The notes beneath the pieces were generated by a model that saw only the letters and a program-made list of their open reading frames with translations, ran no database searches and had not been told where the DNA came from. Below, piece after piece: positions 19,692-29,223 of a DNA stretch of 64,000 bases. Position numbers and translations under genes: made by a program. This stretch comes from Vibrio vulnificus NBRC 15645 = ATCC 27562 (GTDB lineage: Bacteria; Pseudomonadota; Gammaproteobacteria; Enterobacterales; Vibrionaceae), in NCBI RefSeq assembly GCF_002224265.1, contig NZ_CP012881.1, positions 2,108,001 through 2,172,000 of the forward strand, written 5' to 3'. The first letter of the stretch is position 1; each line of letters starts with the position of its first letter.

Positions 19692-21317
19692 ATGAAAGAA
19701 AAAAAATACACATGGAAAACCAGTAGTGGAGCGTTGGCTTTACTGCTGGTTTTGCCGATTTTGGCGATCTTCTATACCGCTGTCGGATACAGTGATGAGC
19801 TGTTTGCTCATTTGATGTCGACGGTGATGCCATCTTACATATTGAATACCATTCTTTTGACGACGGGCGTGTTAGTTGTCTCTCTCATTTTGGGTATTCC
19901 GAGTGCGTGGTTCATGGCCATGTGCAAACTTCCCACTGAAAAATGGTTGCAATGGGCCTTAGTGCTGCCATTGGCTATGCCGGGGTACATCATCGGTTAT
20001 ATTTTTACCGATTGGTTTGATTTTGCCGGCCCTGTGCAGATTTTACTGCGAGATCTCACTGGGTGGGGCCCAGGAGACTATTGGTTTCCTGATATTCGAA
20101 CGGTTGCAGGGGCTACCTTCGTGTTGTCGCTCGTGCTCTATCCATATGTTTATTTACTCTGCCGTGCTGCTTTTATGGAGCAAAACGTCTCTTTACTGCA
20201 AAGTGCTCGCTTACTGAAGTGCAGCGCGTGGGAGAGTTTCTGGCGTATTTCCATGCCGCTTGCTCGTCCCTCTATTGCCGTGGCTTTATCGCTGGTGGCC
20301 ATGGAGACCATTGGTGATTTTGGTACCGTCAGCTATTTTGCCGTCAACACGCTCACCACTGCGGTATATGACACTTGGCTTGGTTATTCCAACTTAAACG
20401 CGGCGGCAAAAATTTCGGCCTTAATGCTGCTGATTGTCATCTTGTTACTCAGTGCAGAGCGTTATAGCCGACGAAAGCAAAAACTCTTCCAAGCGCAATT
20501 TAATAGCCACGAAGATTTCCGCTATGAACTCAAAGGCTGGAAAATGTGGGCAGCACTGATTTGGTGTTGGGGCTTGGTCGCTATTGCCTTTGTTTTCCCG
20601 CTGCTGCAATTGGTGGACTACTCGATTACCTATTTTGAACAAAGCTGGACCAATGAATTTCGTCGCTTTGCCATGAATAGCCTTAAAGTCTCGATTGCGG
20701 CCGCCATCGTTGCAGTGATTGTCGCATTGATCGTCAATTTCAATCATCGTTTACACAATCAGAAAACCAGCTTGGCGTGTATTCGTTTATCGTCATTGGG
20801 GTATGCGGTGCCAGGTACCGTATTGGCGATTGGCATCATGGTGCCTGTTTTATCTATGGATCACTTGGTCAATGATGTTGCGAAATACATGGGATGGGGC
20901 AGACCTGGTCTGATTTTCTCAGGTACCATTTTTGCGATCATTTTTGCCATGGTCGTGCGTTTTTCTGCGGTGGCGATTGGCAGTATTGAAAGTAGCTTAA
21001 ATAAAATCTCACCTTCGCTCGATATGGCATCACGCACCATGGGCTGCCATGCCAATGCCATGTTATGGCGTGTGCATTTCCCGTTGATCAAACGCGGCAT
21101 GCTGATTGCGGGATTGTTGGTATTTATTGAGTCGATGAAAGAGCTGAATGCTGCGCTGCTACTGCGCCCATTCAACTTTGAAACCTTGGCCACCTATGTT
21201 TACAACTATGCCTCCGACGAGCGTTTGGAGCTGGCCGCATTGCCGGCGGTGTTGTTGGTGTTGGTTGGCTTGATCCCCCTTGTTATCGTTAACCGTTCAC
21301 TGGAGCAGAGTCACTAA
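19692..21317 (+). CDS. fbpB: Ferric iron ABC transporter, fused permease
   Basis: A 541-residue inner-membrane permease with two copies of the binding-protein-dependent transport domain in one chain, about 12 membrane segments. ABC-coupling (EAA-like) regions are visible around residues 170-200 and 430-470 (ASRTMGCHANAM). Such fused permeases are the norm for the FbpB/SfuB family. Its stop overlaps the fbpC start (TAATG), indicating translational coupling. Confidence 0.93.
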   Translation: MKEKKYTWKTSSGALALLLVLPILAIFYTAVGYSDELFAHLMSTVMPSYILNTILLTTGVLVVSLILGIPSAWFMAMCKLPTEKWLQWALVLPLAMPGYIIGYIFTDWFDFAGPVQILLRDLTGWGPGDYWFPDIRTVAGATFVLSLVLYPYVYLLCRAAFMEQNVSLLQSARLLKCSAWESFWRISMPLARPSIAVALSLVAMETIGDFGTVSYFAVNTLTTAVYDTWLGYSNLNAAAKISALMLLIVILLLSAERYSRRKQKLFQAQFNSHEDFRYELKGWKMWAALIWCWGLVAIAFVFPLLQLVDYSITYFEQSWTNEFRRFAMNSLKVSIAAAIVAVIVALIVNFNHRLHNQKTSLACIRLSSLGYAVPGTVLAIGIMVPVLSMDHLVNDVAKYMGWGRPGLIFSGTIFAIIFAMVVRFSAVAIGSIESSLNKISPSLDMASRTMGCHANAMLWRVHFPLIKRGMLIAGLLVFIESMKELNAALLLRPFNFETLATYVYNYASDERLELAALPAVLLVLVGLIPLVIVNRSLEQSH

Positions 21318-22345
21318 TGAGTTGCGCACTATCGATTAAAAACCTGACTTGTCAATACGATGCTCAAACGGTGCTTGAGTCACTCTCTCTGGAAGTGGAA
21401 CAAGGGCAGATTGTTTGTTTACTTGGGGCCAGTGGTTGCGGAAAAACCACTTTATTGAAAGCCATCGCAGGGCTGCTGCCTCTCTCTTCGGGAGAGATGA
21501 GTTTAAACTGCATGATGATCGATAATGGTGAGCATTGGGTTCCACCTGAGCAGCGTAATATCGGCATGATTTTCCAAGATTATGCGCTGTTTCCTCACCT
21601 TACCGTGGCAGAGAATGTGGCGTTTGGTTTGCGCGGTTGGAGCAGTGAAGCTCGCCAGAGCAAAGTCAAAGAAATGCTAGAGTTGGTGCATTTGTCTCCT
21701 TTTGCTGATCGTTACCCGCACCAGCTCTCGGGTGGCCAACAGCAACGAGTGGCGATTGCTCGTTCGTTGGCGTACAAGCCAGATTTGCTCTTGCTCGATG
21801 AACCGTTTTCGAACATCGATACGCAAGTACGCCATGAACTGATTGCAGAGATTCGTAAAATTTTTAAGCAGCAAGGCGTAACAGCAATTTTCGTTACGCA
21901 TAGCCGAGAAGAAGCGTTTGCCTTTGCCGATAAAATGGCGGTGATGAATCATGGTGTGATTGAACAATATGGCACCGCTTCTGAGCTTTATTACAAACCG
22001 TCGAGCAAGTTTGTTGCCGATTTCCTTGGTGGCGGCAGTTATCTACCTGCCAAGCGTTTGTCTGAATCTGAATTTGAAACCCACTTGGGCGTCGTCGAAG
22101 CCACCGCGCAGCAATCGATTTTGATTAATGATCAGTGTGAGTTGTTGTTGCGTCCTCAGCACATTCAAATCAGTGCCGCAGAGGAAAGCAGTATCCGTAT
22201 TATGGAGCAGCAATTTATGGGTGATCACTGCCGCTATGTGATCGAAGCCAATGGAAATAAGCTGCTCGCCAGTTCGGCAGAAGCACTCAATATCGGGCAA
22301 ATGGTGTCAGTGAAAGTCGACACGCAAGGCATTTTGGCTTTTTAA
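21317..22345 (+). CDS. fbpC: Ferric iron ABC transporter, ATP-binding protein
   Basis: A 342-residue ATPase that powers ferric ion import. Motifs are Walker A GASGCGKTT, Q-loop FQDYALFPH, signature LSGGQQQRVAIA, Walker B LLLLDEPFSNID and the H-loop VTHSREEA. A C-terminal TOBE-like domain (about 255-342) follows, usual for this subfamily. It overlaps the fbpB stop by one base. Confidence 0.95.
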   Translation: MSCALSIKNLTCQYDAQTVLESLSLEVEQGQIVCLLGASGCGKTTLLKAIAGLLPLSSGEMSLNCMMIDNGEHWVPPEQRNIGMIFQDYALFPHLTVAENVAFGLRGWSSEARQSKVKEMLELVHLSPFADRYPHQLSGGQQQRVAIARSLAYKPDLLLLDEPFSNIDTQVRHELIAEIRKIFKQQGVTAIFVTHSREEAFAFADKMAVMNHGVIEQYGTASELYYKPSSKFVADFLGGGSYLPAKRLSESEFETHLGVVEATAQQSILINDQCELLLRPQHIQISAAEESSIRIMEQQFMGDHCRYVIEANGNKLLASSAEALNIGQMVSVKVDTQGILAF

Positions 22346-22356
22346 CTCTGTTACAA

Positions 22357-22386
22357 AGAAAAAAGCCCGACCAAAATTGGTCGGGC
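22357..22386 (-). terminator. Terminator of the chitobiose operon
   Basis: GCCCGACC and GGTCGGGC flank a 6-nt loop and are followed on the minus strand by TTTTTTCTTTG. It terminates the phosphomutase transcript; on the plus strand there is no T-run, so it is a weaker stop for fbpC. Confidence 0.85.
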
Positions 22387-22422
22387 AAAGGTACGTTATC
22401 TCATCGCTTTGTCGAGTGATGT

Positions 22423-23835
22423 TTAAAGGGCTAAAAACTCTTTAAATTGATTAACGACCAGTTCGGCAGTCTCTTTATCCTGCATCTCAGCAAAAATGCG
22501 CAGCAGTGGCTCAGTGCCGGAGAAGCGAGCTATCACCCAGCCTCCGTTTTTGAAGTACACTTTCGCCCCATCGTCATAACTGACTTTTTCGATCTCAAAG
22601 CCAAATTCAGGCAACTGTTTTTTGACATAAATTTTGTCGTACAGCGATTGTTTGGCCGCTGGTTTGAACTTGCAATCACCTTCTGCCATGTAGGCATAGC
22701 CGTACTTGCTGTAAATCTCTTCCAGCAACTCAGAAAGCTTCTTGCCCGTCACAGAAATCATCTCAACCAACAGGCTCGATGCAAATACGCCATCTTTGCC
22801 TTTGATGTGACCACGAATGGTTAAACCACCAGAGCTTTCCCCACCAATGAGCGAATCGTCGGCTTCCATTTGTGAGCTGATGTGTTTAAAGCCAACAGGT
22901 ACTTCAAAACACTTCTCACCATGATCGGTGGCGATTTTATCCAACAGGTGTGTGGTGGCGATGTTGCGAACCACAGAACCTTTCCAGCCTTTGTACTCCA
23001 GTAAGTAGTAATACAGCAGGATCAGCACTTCGTTCGGATGAATGAAGTTGCCTTTTTCATCGATGATGCCCAAGCGGTCTGCATCGCCATCAGTACCGAT
23101 ACCGATGTCGTAGCCTTGTGCCGCCACGAGGTGTTTGAGGCGGTAGAGTGTTGCTGCACTCGGGGATGGCATTAAGCCGCCAAAGTCAGGGTTTTTACCG
23201 TCGTTGATCACGTCAACATCACAGCGTCCATTGATCAACACCGTTTGCAGTGCGTTCTTCGCCACACCAAACATCGGGTCGATCAGCACGCGTAGATTGG
23301 CCTTTTTGATTGCTTCGATGTCGATGAAGTTGATGATGGAATCGACAAACTCGTTCATTGGGTTGATGATGACAATTTGTTTGTCTTCTACCGCTTGTTC
23401 GAAATCAACACTTTGCACTTGATCCAAGGTCAGATGAGCAATTTGCGCTTCGATTTTCTGCGTGATCACTTCGTCCGCATCACGGCCACCTTCAATGAAC
23501 ACTTTCACGCCATTGTAGTCGGCAGGGTTGTGAGAAGCGGTAATACAGGCAGAGTAAGCACAGCCCATTTCTTTGGCTTTGAACATCACAATTGGCGTTG
23601 GGACAAATTTATTGATGAAGCTCACCACAATGCCATTCGCGGCAAGGACTTCGGCAAACCAAGCGCCGGCTTTATCCGATAGAAAACGACGGTCATAGCC
23701 AATCACGAAACCGCGTTCAGCAACCTGTTCGTTATTGATGATGTTGGCTAGAGCCTGTGCGACCAAGCGAACGTTATCTTTGGTGAACTCTTCGCCAATA
23801 AAAGCGCGCCAGCCACCGGTTCCAAATTTGATCAT
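22423..23835 (-). CDS. Phosphoglucomutase/phosphomannomutase-family enzyme of the chitobiose operon
   Basis: A 470-residue alpha-D-phosphohexomutase. The catalytic serine loop is ITASHNPADYNG (about residue 96), the metal loop GTDGDADRLG, the sugar loop GGESSGG and the phosphate-binding loop RFSGTEPLLR. Being last in the operon after chitobiose phosphorylase, it probably turns GlcNAc-1-P into GlcNAc-6-P; glucose or mannose phosphates are the alternatives. I start at ATG 23835 (MIKFGTGG), with GGGAGA upstream; the frame extends 12 codons further without homology. It matches V. cholerae VC0611 in position. Confidence 0.9.
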   Translation of the reverse strand: MIKFGTGGWRAFIGEEFTKDNVRLVAQALANIINNEQVAERGFVIGYDRRFLSDKAGAWFAEVLAANGIVVSFINKFVPTPIVMFKAKEMGCAYSACITASHNPADYNGVKVFIEGGRDADEVITQKIEAQIAHLTLDQVQSVDFEQAVEDKQIVIINPMNEFVDSIINFIDIEAIKKANLRVLIDPMFGVAKNALQTVLINGRCDVDVINDGKNPDFGGLMPSPSAATLYRLKHLVAAQGYDIGIGTDGDADRLGIIDEKGNFIHPNEVLILLYYYLLEYKGWKGSVVRNIATTHLLDKIATDHGEKCFEVPVGFKHISSQMEADDSLIGGESSGGLTIRGHIKGKDGVFASSLLVEMISVTGKKLSELLEEIYSKYGYAYMAEGDCKFKPAAKQSLYDKIYVKKQLPEFGFEIEKVSYDDGAKVYFKNGGWVIARFSGTEPLLRIFAEMQDKETAELVVNQFKEFLAL

Positions 23836-23906
23836 AATTCGATCTCCCTTAGGAAATGGCCCGTGGGCCATTTCCCAAACTATTTGCTAGCGATAACGTG
23901 ATGGGA

Positions 23907-26312
23907 TTAACCCAAAACGACCACAACCTCATTCACGGTGCCTTCCGCCTGCGCAGGAACGGCACCTTCGATCGCTTGACCGTTAAGGGTGATGGATTTA
24001 ACGCCCTTAGAAACACCTTGCGGGTTTTCCACTTTGATTTGGTAAGTCGCGCCACGCCATTGACGAGTCACTTCAAAACCAGGCCACGATGTTGGAATGC
24101 ATGGGTCGATTTCAAGCGAATCAAAACCAGTACGTACACCGAGAATAAAGTTGGTGGTCGCGTAGTAAGCCCAACCTGAGGTTCCCGTTAACCAAGGGTG
24201 GTTTGCACGCCCATGATCTTGGTGGTCACGACCCATGATGAACTGAACGTAGGAGTACGGTTCTGCCATGCGCGTTTCAATGATGTCGTTTTGGTTATAT
24301 GGGTTGAGTGAGTCGTAAAGCTCCATAGCGCGATCGCCACGGCCGAGTTTCGCTTCCGCTACCCAAGCCCATGGGTTTGGATGCGAGAAGATAGCGCCGT
24401 TTTCTTTCACGCCTTGGTAAACGCGAGTGACGAAACCAATATCATCGTTTGGTGTTGCGAACGATGGTGCGTTGAGGTGTAGACCGTATTTCGAGAACAG
24501 GTACTCGTAGACCGCATCCATCGCTTTGATGCCGCGCTCGTGGCTGACTGCGCCAGACAGTACTGCCAGCGAGTTTGACTCAAGGTGTACTTTACCTTCT
24601 ACTTGGTCGAAGGTACCGATCTTGTCACCATCTTTGGTCAAACCACGGATATACCATTCGCCTTTCTCATCCCACAAATGAGTTTCACACGCTTCACGAA
24701 CGCCGTTTGCCATCGCTTGGTATTTGTCTGTCGCCGCTTCATCATTGCGGAAGCGAGAAAGCTCTAGGAAAGCTTCCAGTGCCCAGAAGTGTAGGAATGA
24801 CACCATAGAAGACTCGCCACCACCTAGGTTTAGACAGTCGTTCCAGTCTGCGCGTAGACCTTTACAGATACCCGTTTGACCAACGTATTCTGCGGAGAAA
24901 TCCAGCGCCGCCATCATGTGTTCATACACAGTGGCGTTGCCGCCGTCGGCATAAGGAATCACTTCATCAATAAAGCCGATATCGCCTGTCTCTTTCACAT
25001 AGTTCAAGATGGTTGGCACGATCCATAGGTGGTCGTCTGAACAGGTGTCTTTGATACCGTGGATCTTGTCATCGTCAGATGGTGTTGGGACAACGGTTGG
25101 TGATTTTGATGGTTTAACATCCGCTTTTTCTGGATCGAACCAATCTGGATCAAATAGGTGTAAACCGTATCCGGCTTTCACTTGGCCGCGAAGTAGATCA
25201 ACCAAGCGCTTGCGCGTCATTGCTGGGTTGGTGTGAGGAACCGAAATTGCGTCTTGCGCGGTATCGCGGTAACCCAAGCCTGTACGGCCACCCACTTCAA
25301 TGAAAGAGGCAAAACGAGACCACACCACGCACGTTTCTGCTTGGTATAGAGTCCATGCGTTGATCATGGTATCCAAACCTGCGTTTGGAGATTTCACTTG
25401 GAACTTCTCACAGCGCTCGTCCCAGTGTGCTTTGATACCAGCAAACGCTTGATCAACTTTAGCAAGATCTTGGTATTTTTCGCGCAGTTTTGCGCCATTA
25501 CCTTTACCTACACCTAAGATCACGGCAAAGCGTACTTTTTCGCCTGGTTGTAGAACGAATTGCTTGTGTAAAGCGCCACAGTGGTTGTAACACGTTTGGG
25601 CAGTGTTAGAACATTTACCTTGTGCCACAGCGATAGGATTCGCTTCGTCACGGTACATACCGAGGAAGACATCGCGTTGGCCGTCGTAGCTATCAGCATC
25701 AAATGTGGCTGTTAGGTAGTAGAAACCTAGGAAGTCGTCGGTGTTGTAGTAAAGATCGTATTCAATCACGCCGTCTTTGTATTCGGTACCTGCAGAGTAC
25801 AACGACATCTGATGGTTTTGGTTGTCCGATTTAATGTGGCTGAAAGAAAACTCAACGTAGTTGAATGCACTGATGGTACGTACTTCGTCAGAGGTGTTCT
25901 CGATTTCAACATCCCAAACTTCCGCGTCTTCGCCTTTTGGTACAAACAGAGTTTTGTTGGCAACGATGCCATTGTATTCACATTTGAATTTTGAGTAAGA
26001 CAAGCCATGACGTACTTCGTATTTAGCTTGTTCTAGGCTTTTCGCCACAGGCTGCCATGAAATTGACCAGTAATCACCCGTTGCATCATCGCGTAGGTAG
26101 ACATAGTGCCCCGGACGATCTTGAGTAAAGTTTGGACGGAACTTGGTCACACGGTTGTACTCAGGAGAGTGATAGAAAGAGTATCCCCCTGCGTTGTGTG
26201 AAATAACGGTACAGAATTTTTCGGTACCTAAGTAGTTGGTCCATGGTGCCGGTACATCCGGGCGAGTGATGACGTATTCACGATTGTCATTATCGAAATA
26301 GCCGTATTTCAT
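23907..26312 (-). CDS. chbP: N,N'-diacetylchitobiose phosphorylase (GH94)
   Basis: A cytoplasmic enzyme of 801 residues that splits (GlcNAc)2 with phosphate into GlcNAc-1-P and GlcNAc, saving one ATP. The sequence from MKYGYFDNDNREYVIT onward matches the structurally studied Vibrio proteolyticus enzyme as I recall it. The GH94 catalytic acid lies in the GLRADWNDCLNLGG segment near residue 492. The ATG at 26312 has AAGGA at good spacing; the ATG two codons upstream is too close to it. It is the penultimate gene of the operon. Confidence 0.96.
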   Translation of the reverse strand: MKYGYFDNDNREYVITRPDVPAPWTNYLGTEKFCTVISHNAGGYSFYHSPEYNRVTKFRPNFTQDRPGHYVYLRDDATGDYWSISWQPVAKSLEQAKYEVRHGLSYSKFKCEYNGIVANKTLFVPKGEDAEVWDVEIENTSDEVRTISAFNYVEFSFSHIKSDNQNHQMSLYSAGTEYKDGVIEYDLYYNTDDFLGFYYLTATFDADSYDGQRDVFLGMYRDEANPIAVAQGKCSNTAQTCYNHCGALHKQFVLQPGEKVRFAVILGVGKGNGAKLREKYQDLAKVDQAFAGIKAHWDERCEKFQVKSPNAGLDTMINAWTLYQAETCVVWSRFASFIEVGGRTGLGYRDTAQDAISVPHTNPAMTRKRLVDLLRGQVKAGYGLHLFDPDWFDPEKADVKPSKSPTVVPTPSDDDKIHGIKDTCSDDHLWIVPTILNYVKETGDIGFIDEVIPYADGGNATVYEHMMAALDFSAEYVGQTGICKGLRADWNDCLNLGGGESSMVSFLHFWALEAFLELSRFRNDEAATDKYQAMANGVREACETHLWDEKGEWYIRGLTKDGDKIGTFDQVEGKVHLESNSLAVLSGAVSHERGIKAMDAVYEYLFSKYGLHLNAPSFATPNDDIGFVTRVYQGVKENGAIFSHPNPWAWVAEAKLGRGDRAMELYDSLNPYNQNDIIETRMAEPYSYVQFIMGRDHQDHGRANHPWLTGTSGWAYYATTNFILGVRTGFDSLEIDPCIPTSWPGFEVTRQWRGATYQIKVENPQGVSKGVKSITLNGQAIEGAVPAQAEGTVNEVVVVLG

Positions 26313-26402
26313 TGTCATTTCCTTTTCAACAAACTGCTTGGTAAGGCAGTCAAAAACTAAAGCTAGTGAAAACTTAGGAAAGCGAGGCTTTCATTCGGTT
26401 GT

Positions 26403-28322
26403 TCATTTCCATGGCTGGCGATACTTGATGCCCTGTTTGTCCAGTAGCGGCAAGTGACCTTTCAGCCTTGATAAAAAGTCGTTCCAATCACGATGTTCTT
26501 TCTGTGTCCAACACGCTTCTGCGAGTGCAATAATGCGTGGGAAGACCATATAGTCCATTCGCTCAGGGTTATTGATGATTTCGCACCAAAGAGCCGTTTG
26601 GATTCCCCAAATTCGCTTATGAATTGGGTCGTCAGCCGGAATATTGGCAAGCGGCTCGTAGTTGTAGGCTTTTTCGAGTGGCAGTGGATTGGCCCAATCT
26701 ACCCCCGGCTCTTCCGGTGCGTAATCTTGTGTCATATCGAGGTAAGTAGTTTGAGCGGGTTGCAGTACCACATCAAAGCCTTGACGGGCGCAGTTGACCG
26801 CTGCGTCTTCACTTAACCACGAGTAAATCACGGTGTCCTTACTCACTTTGTCACCGTGTTGTGCTTCTTCCCATCCCAACATACGCTTACCAAGACTGCG
26901 CAGCTTTTGCTCTGCGTGACGCAGTAAGTGACCTTGCAGTTCCTTGTAATCCTGATAGCCATGTTGCTTCATCAAGGCTTGACAGCTTGGGCTGTTTGAC
27001 CAAACCCCGTGAGGTACTTCGTCGGCACCAATATGAACGTAGGGTGCCGGGAACAGTTGGGCGATTTCTTCCAGCACACCATCTAAAAATTGATAGGTGG
27101 TGCTTAAGCCGGGGTTGAGAACGTTATCGGAGTAATTTTGAATACTGCGATAGACGGTGTCGTCTTCTACTTCGACCAGCATTTCTGGCAGCGATTTAAT
27201 CGCTGCACGACAGTGACCAGGAACATCAATTTCAGGGATGACCATGATGCTGCGCTGTGCGGCATAGGCGACCACTTCTTTGATCTCTTCTTGGCTATAG
27301 AACCCGCCGTAACGCTGCGAAATATGGGTATATTGAGGCTCAATCGCTTCATCGACACCACGCCAAGCCCCTATCTCTGTTAATGCTGGGAATGCTTTGA
27401 TTTCAACGCGCCAGCCTTCATCGTCCGTTAAATGCCAATGAAAGGTGTTGAACTTATAGTGGGCGAGGAGATTAATTAGACGCTTGACTTGCTCAACCGA
27501 GTGGAAGTGGCGAGAGCAATCCAACATCATGCCGCGATAGCGAAAACGTGGGCTGTCAGAAATTGAACAGCAAGCCAACTGGGCCTCTTGCGTGATCGAA
27601 TTGTAATCAAGCAGTTGTAATAGGCTTGCGGTAGCGTGGACAAAGCCAGAGCTAGAGCCCGCTTCAACGCGCACTTGCTCTTGGCTAATTTTGAGTTGAT
27701 AAGCCCCTTCATCCAGTGTTGGATTGCTACGGTAAACGATTTCTCCCGCTTCGCTGGTGGCAAGTTTAAACTGATGCAAACGCGCCACTTCGTCCATAAG
27801 CCAAGTCACCGCGGAGTCCGCCAATGCGGATTGGCAGGTGATGGCTGACGATGGTGTGAGAGAAAAATGCCCAGCATCAACATGTAACGCATTTGCTTTA
27901 GGCAATAGTGAGTAGGCGCTGGCTAACGTAGGGGCGATGGTTTCGCGTTCACGGTAGGGTGAAGCAAGAACGATCGGGGTGACATCGACGTTAGAGCGTA
28001 CCTGCTCACCTTCATGGTGATACTCGACAAAAGCTTCATTCAATCCATCGGAATAAAAACGGAATGGATTGGTCAGTACGGTGAACTCACAATAGAAGTG
28101 ATGATTGGCCGGTAGCACCAAGCTATCTGGTGTTAACTGACAGAAACTCCCAATTTGCGTTAAGGTGCCATGCGAAATGCTGCCTGGCTGAATAAAACGA
28201 GTAAAGGCAAAGGTTAAAGACCAGTTGGGTAAATCTTGATCGCTGAGGTTATGCAGCGTCATACCAAAACGGCAGTTTTGCTTTTGTTCTGAAAGGACAA
28301 CCAGGTCGATACGATATTCCAT
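26403..28322 (-). CDS. Beta-N-acetylhexosaminidase (GH20)
   Basis: A 639-residue family 20 glycosidase that releases GlcNAc from chito-oligosaccharides. The catalytic Asp-Glu pair lies in HIGADEVPHG, and the TIM-barrel motifs FHWHLTDDEGWR and PEIDVPGHCRA precede it. An N-terminal non-catalytic domain (about 1-230) is typical. There is no signal peptide, so it acts in the cytoplasm on imported sugars. It sits between gspK and chbP, at the position of V. cholerae VC0613. Confidence 0.94.
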   Translation of the reverse strand: MEYRIDLVVLSEQKQNCRFGMTLHNLSDQDLPNWSLTFAFTRFIQPGSISHGTLTQIGSFCQLTPDSLVLPANHHFYCEFTVLTNPFRFYSDGLNEAFVEYHHEGEQVRSNVDVTPIVLASPYRERETIAPTLASAYSLLPKANALHVDAGHFSLTPSSAITCQSALADSAVTWLMDEVARLHQFKLATSEAGEIVYRSNPTLDEGAYQLKISQEQVRVEAGSSSGFVHATASLLQLLDYNSITQEAQLACCSISDSPRFRYRGMMLDCSRHFHSVEQVKRLINLLAHYKFNTFHWHLTDDEGWRVEIKAFPALTEIGAWRGVDEAIEPQYTHISQRYGGFYSQEEIKEVVAYAAQRSIMVIPEIDVPGHCRAAIKSLPEMLVEVEDDTVYRSIQNYSDNVLNPGLSTTYQFLDGVLEEIAQLFPAPYVHIGADEVPHGVWSNSPSCQALMKQHGYQDYKELQGHLLRHAEQKLRSLGKRMLGWEEAQHGDKVSKDTVIYSWLSEDAAVNCARQGFDVVLQPAQTTYLDMTQDYAPEEPGVDWANPLPLEKAYNYEPLANIPADDPIHKRIWGIQTALWCEIINNPERMDYMVFPRIIALAEACWTQKEHRDWNDFLSRLKGHLPLLDKQGIKYRQPWK

Positions 28323-28331
28323 AAACGATTC

Positions 28332-29222
28332 CTAATTTGTTGCCACGGCATAGAGGTTATGTTCGCTTTTACCTGCAAACATGAGTGCGCCCTCTATGGC
28401 GTCATACTGAGCTTCAACGATCCACTGTTGTACTGGTGGAGAGAGCCACTTAACAATACGCTCGGCGATGCTGCCCATTAGACAGATGCGTGTTGCCCCG
28501 CGTTTATTTAAGGCAATCAGGAACATTTCAATGTCTTGCGCTGTTTGTTTTAGCATCTCGATCGCCAGTGCATCGCCTTGTTCGGCATGCTGGAAGATCG
28601 CAGGAGAAAATTGGCCATAATCACGAGGTAAAGCGGTTTTTGACCATTCAACAATGGCATCCACGTCATGATGGAAATTCGCCATAACATGCTCACATAA
28701 CGGTGTGTTTTCGCGGATCCCATCTTGAGCTAGGAGTACTTGTTGAATAAGGCGAAGTCCCATGACAGCGCCGCCCCCTTGATCCGAAATAGGGAATTCT
28801 CGGCCGCCGACCACGTGTTGAGTGGTGCCTTGTAGAAAGATGCCACATGAACCCGTACCGGCAATCATGATGGCGCCATCTTGACCATTATGTGCACCAA
28901 TACAGGCGCCGTAAGCGTCGGTATTGAGTGTCATGCTGGCAAACGGATGTGTTTGTTGCATAAAGCTTTGCCAAGAGGCTTTATGTTCTGCTCCGGCTAA
29001 AGCCAATCCTACATGCATGCGAGAAAAATCTTGTGTGGATAAACCGCCTTGTGTAGCCGCGTCTTGAATGGCAGAAAGAATCGATTCCATTGCGACAGAG
29101 GCGCCCAGCATAATATTGGCGCTGCCGCTTTTGGCTTCACCAATAAAGTGCCCTTGAGCATCTTTGATGCGTGCTCGGCAAGAAGTGCCGCCCCCATCGA
29201 TTCCTACGTATAAATGCGTCAT
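28332..29222 (-). CDS. gspK: Glucosamine kinase GspK
   Basis: A 296-residue BadF/BadG/ASKHA-fold kinase. The first phosphate loop is GIDGGGTSCRARI and the second GTGSCGIFLQG; a GGGAVMG segment follows. The V. cholerae orthologue (VC0614) was characterised as an ATP-dependent kinase specific for glucosamine. In this operon it would phosphorylate GlcN released by the GH9 enzyme or by deacetylated oligomers. It begins 1 nt after the GH9 stop, so coupled translation is likely. Confidence 0.9.
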   Translation of the reverse strand: MTHLYVGIDGGGTSCRARIKDAQGHFIGEAKSGSANIMLGASVAMESILSAIQDAATQGGLSTQDFSRMHVGLALAGAEHKASWQSFMQQTHPFASMTLNTDAYGACIGAHNGQDGAIMIAGTGSCGIFLQGTTQHVVGGREFPISDQGGGAVMGLRLIQQVLLAQDGIRENTPLCEHVMANFHHDVDAIVEWSKTALPRDYGQFSPAIFQHAEQGDALAIEMLKQTAQDIEMFLIALNKRGATRICLMGSIAERIVKWLSPPVQQWIVEAQYDAIEGALMFAGKSEHNLYAVATN

Positions 29223-29223
29223 G

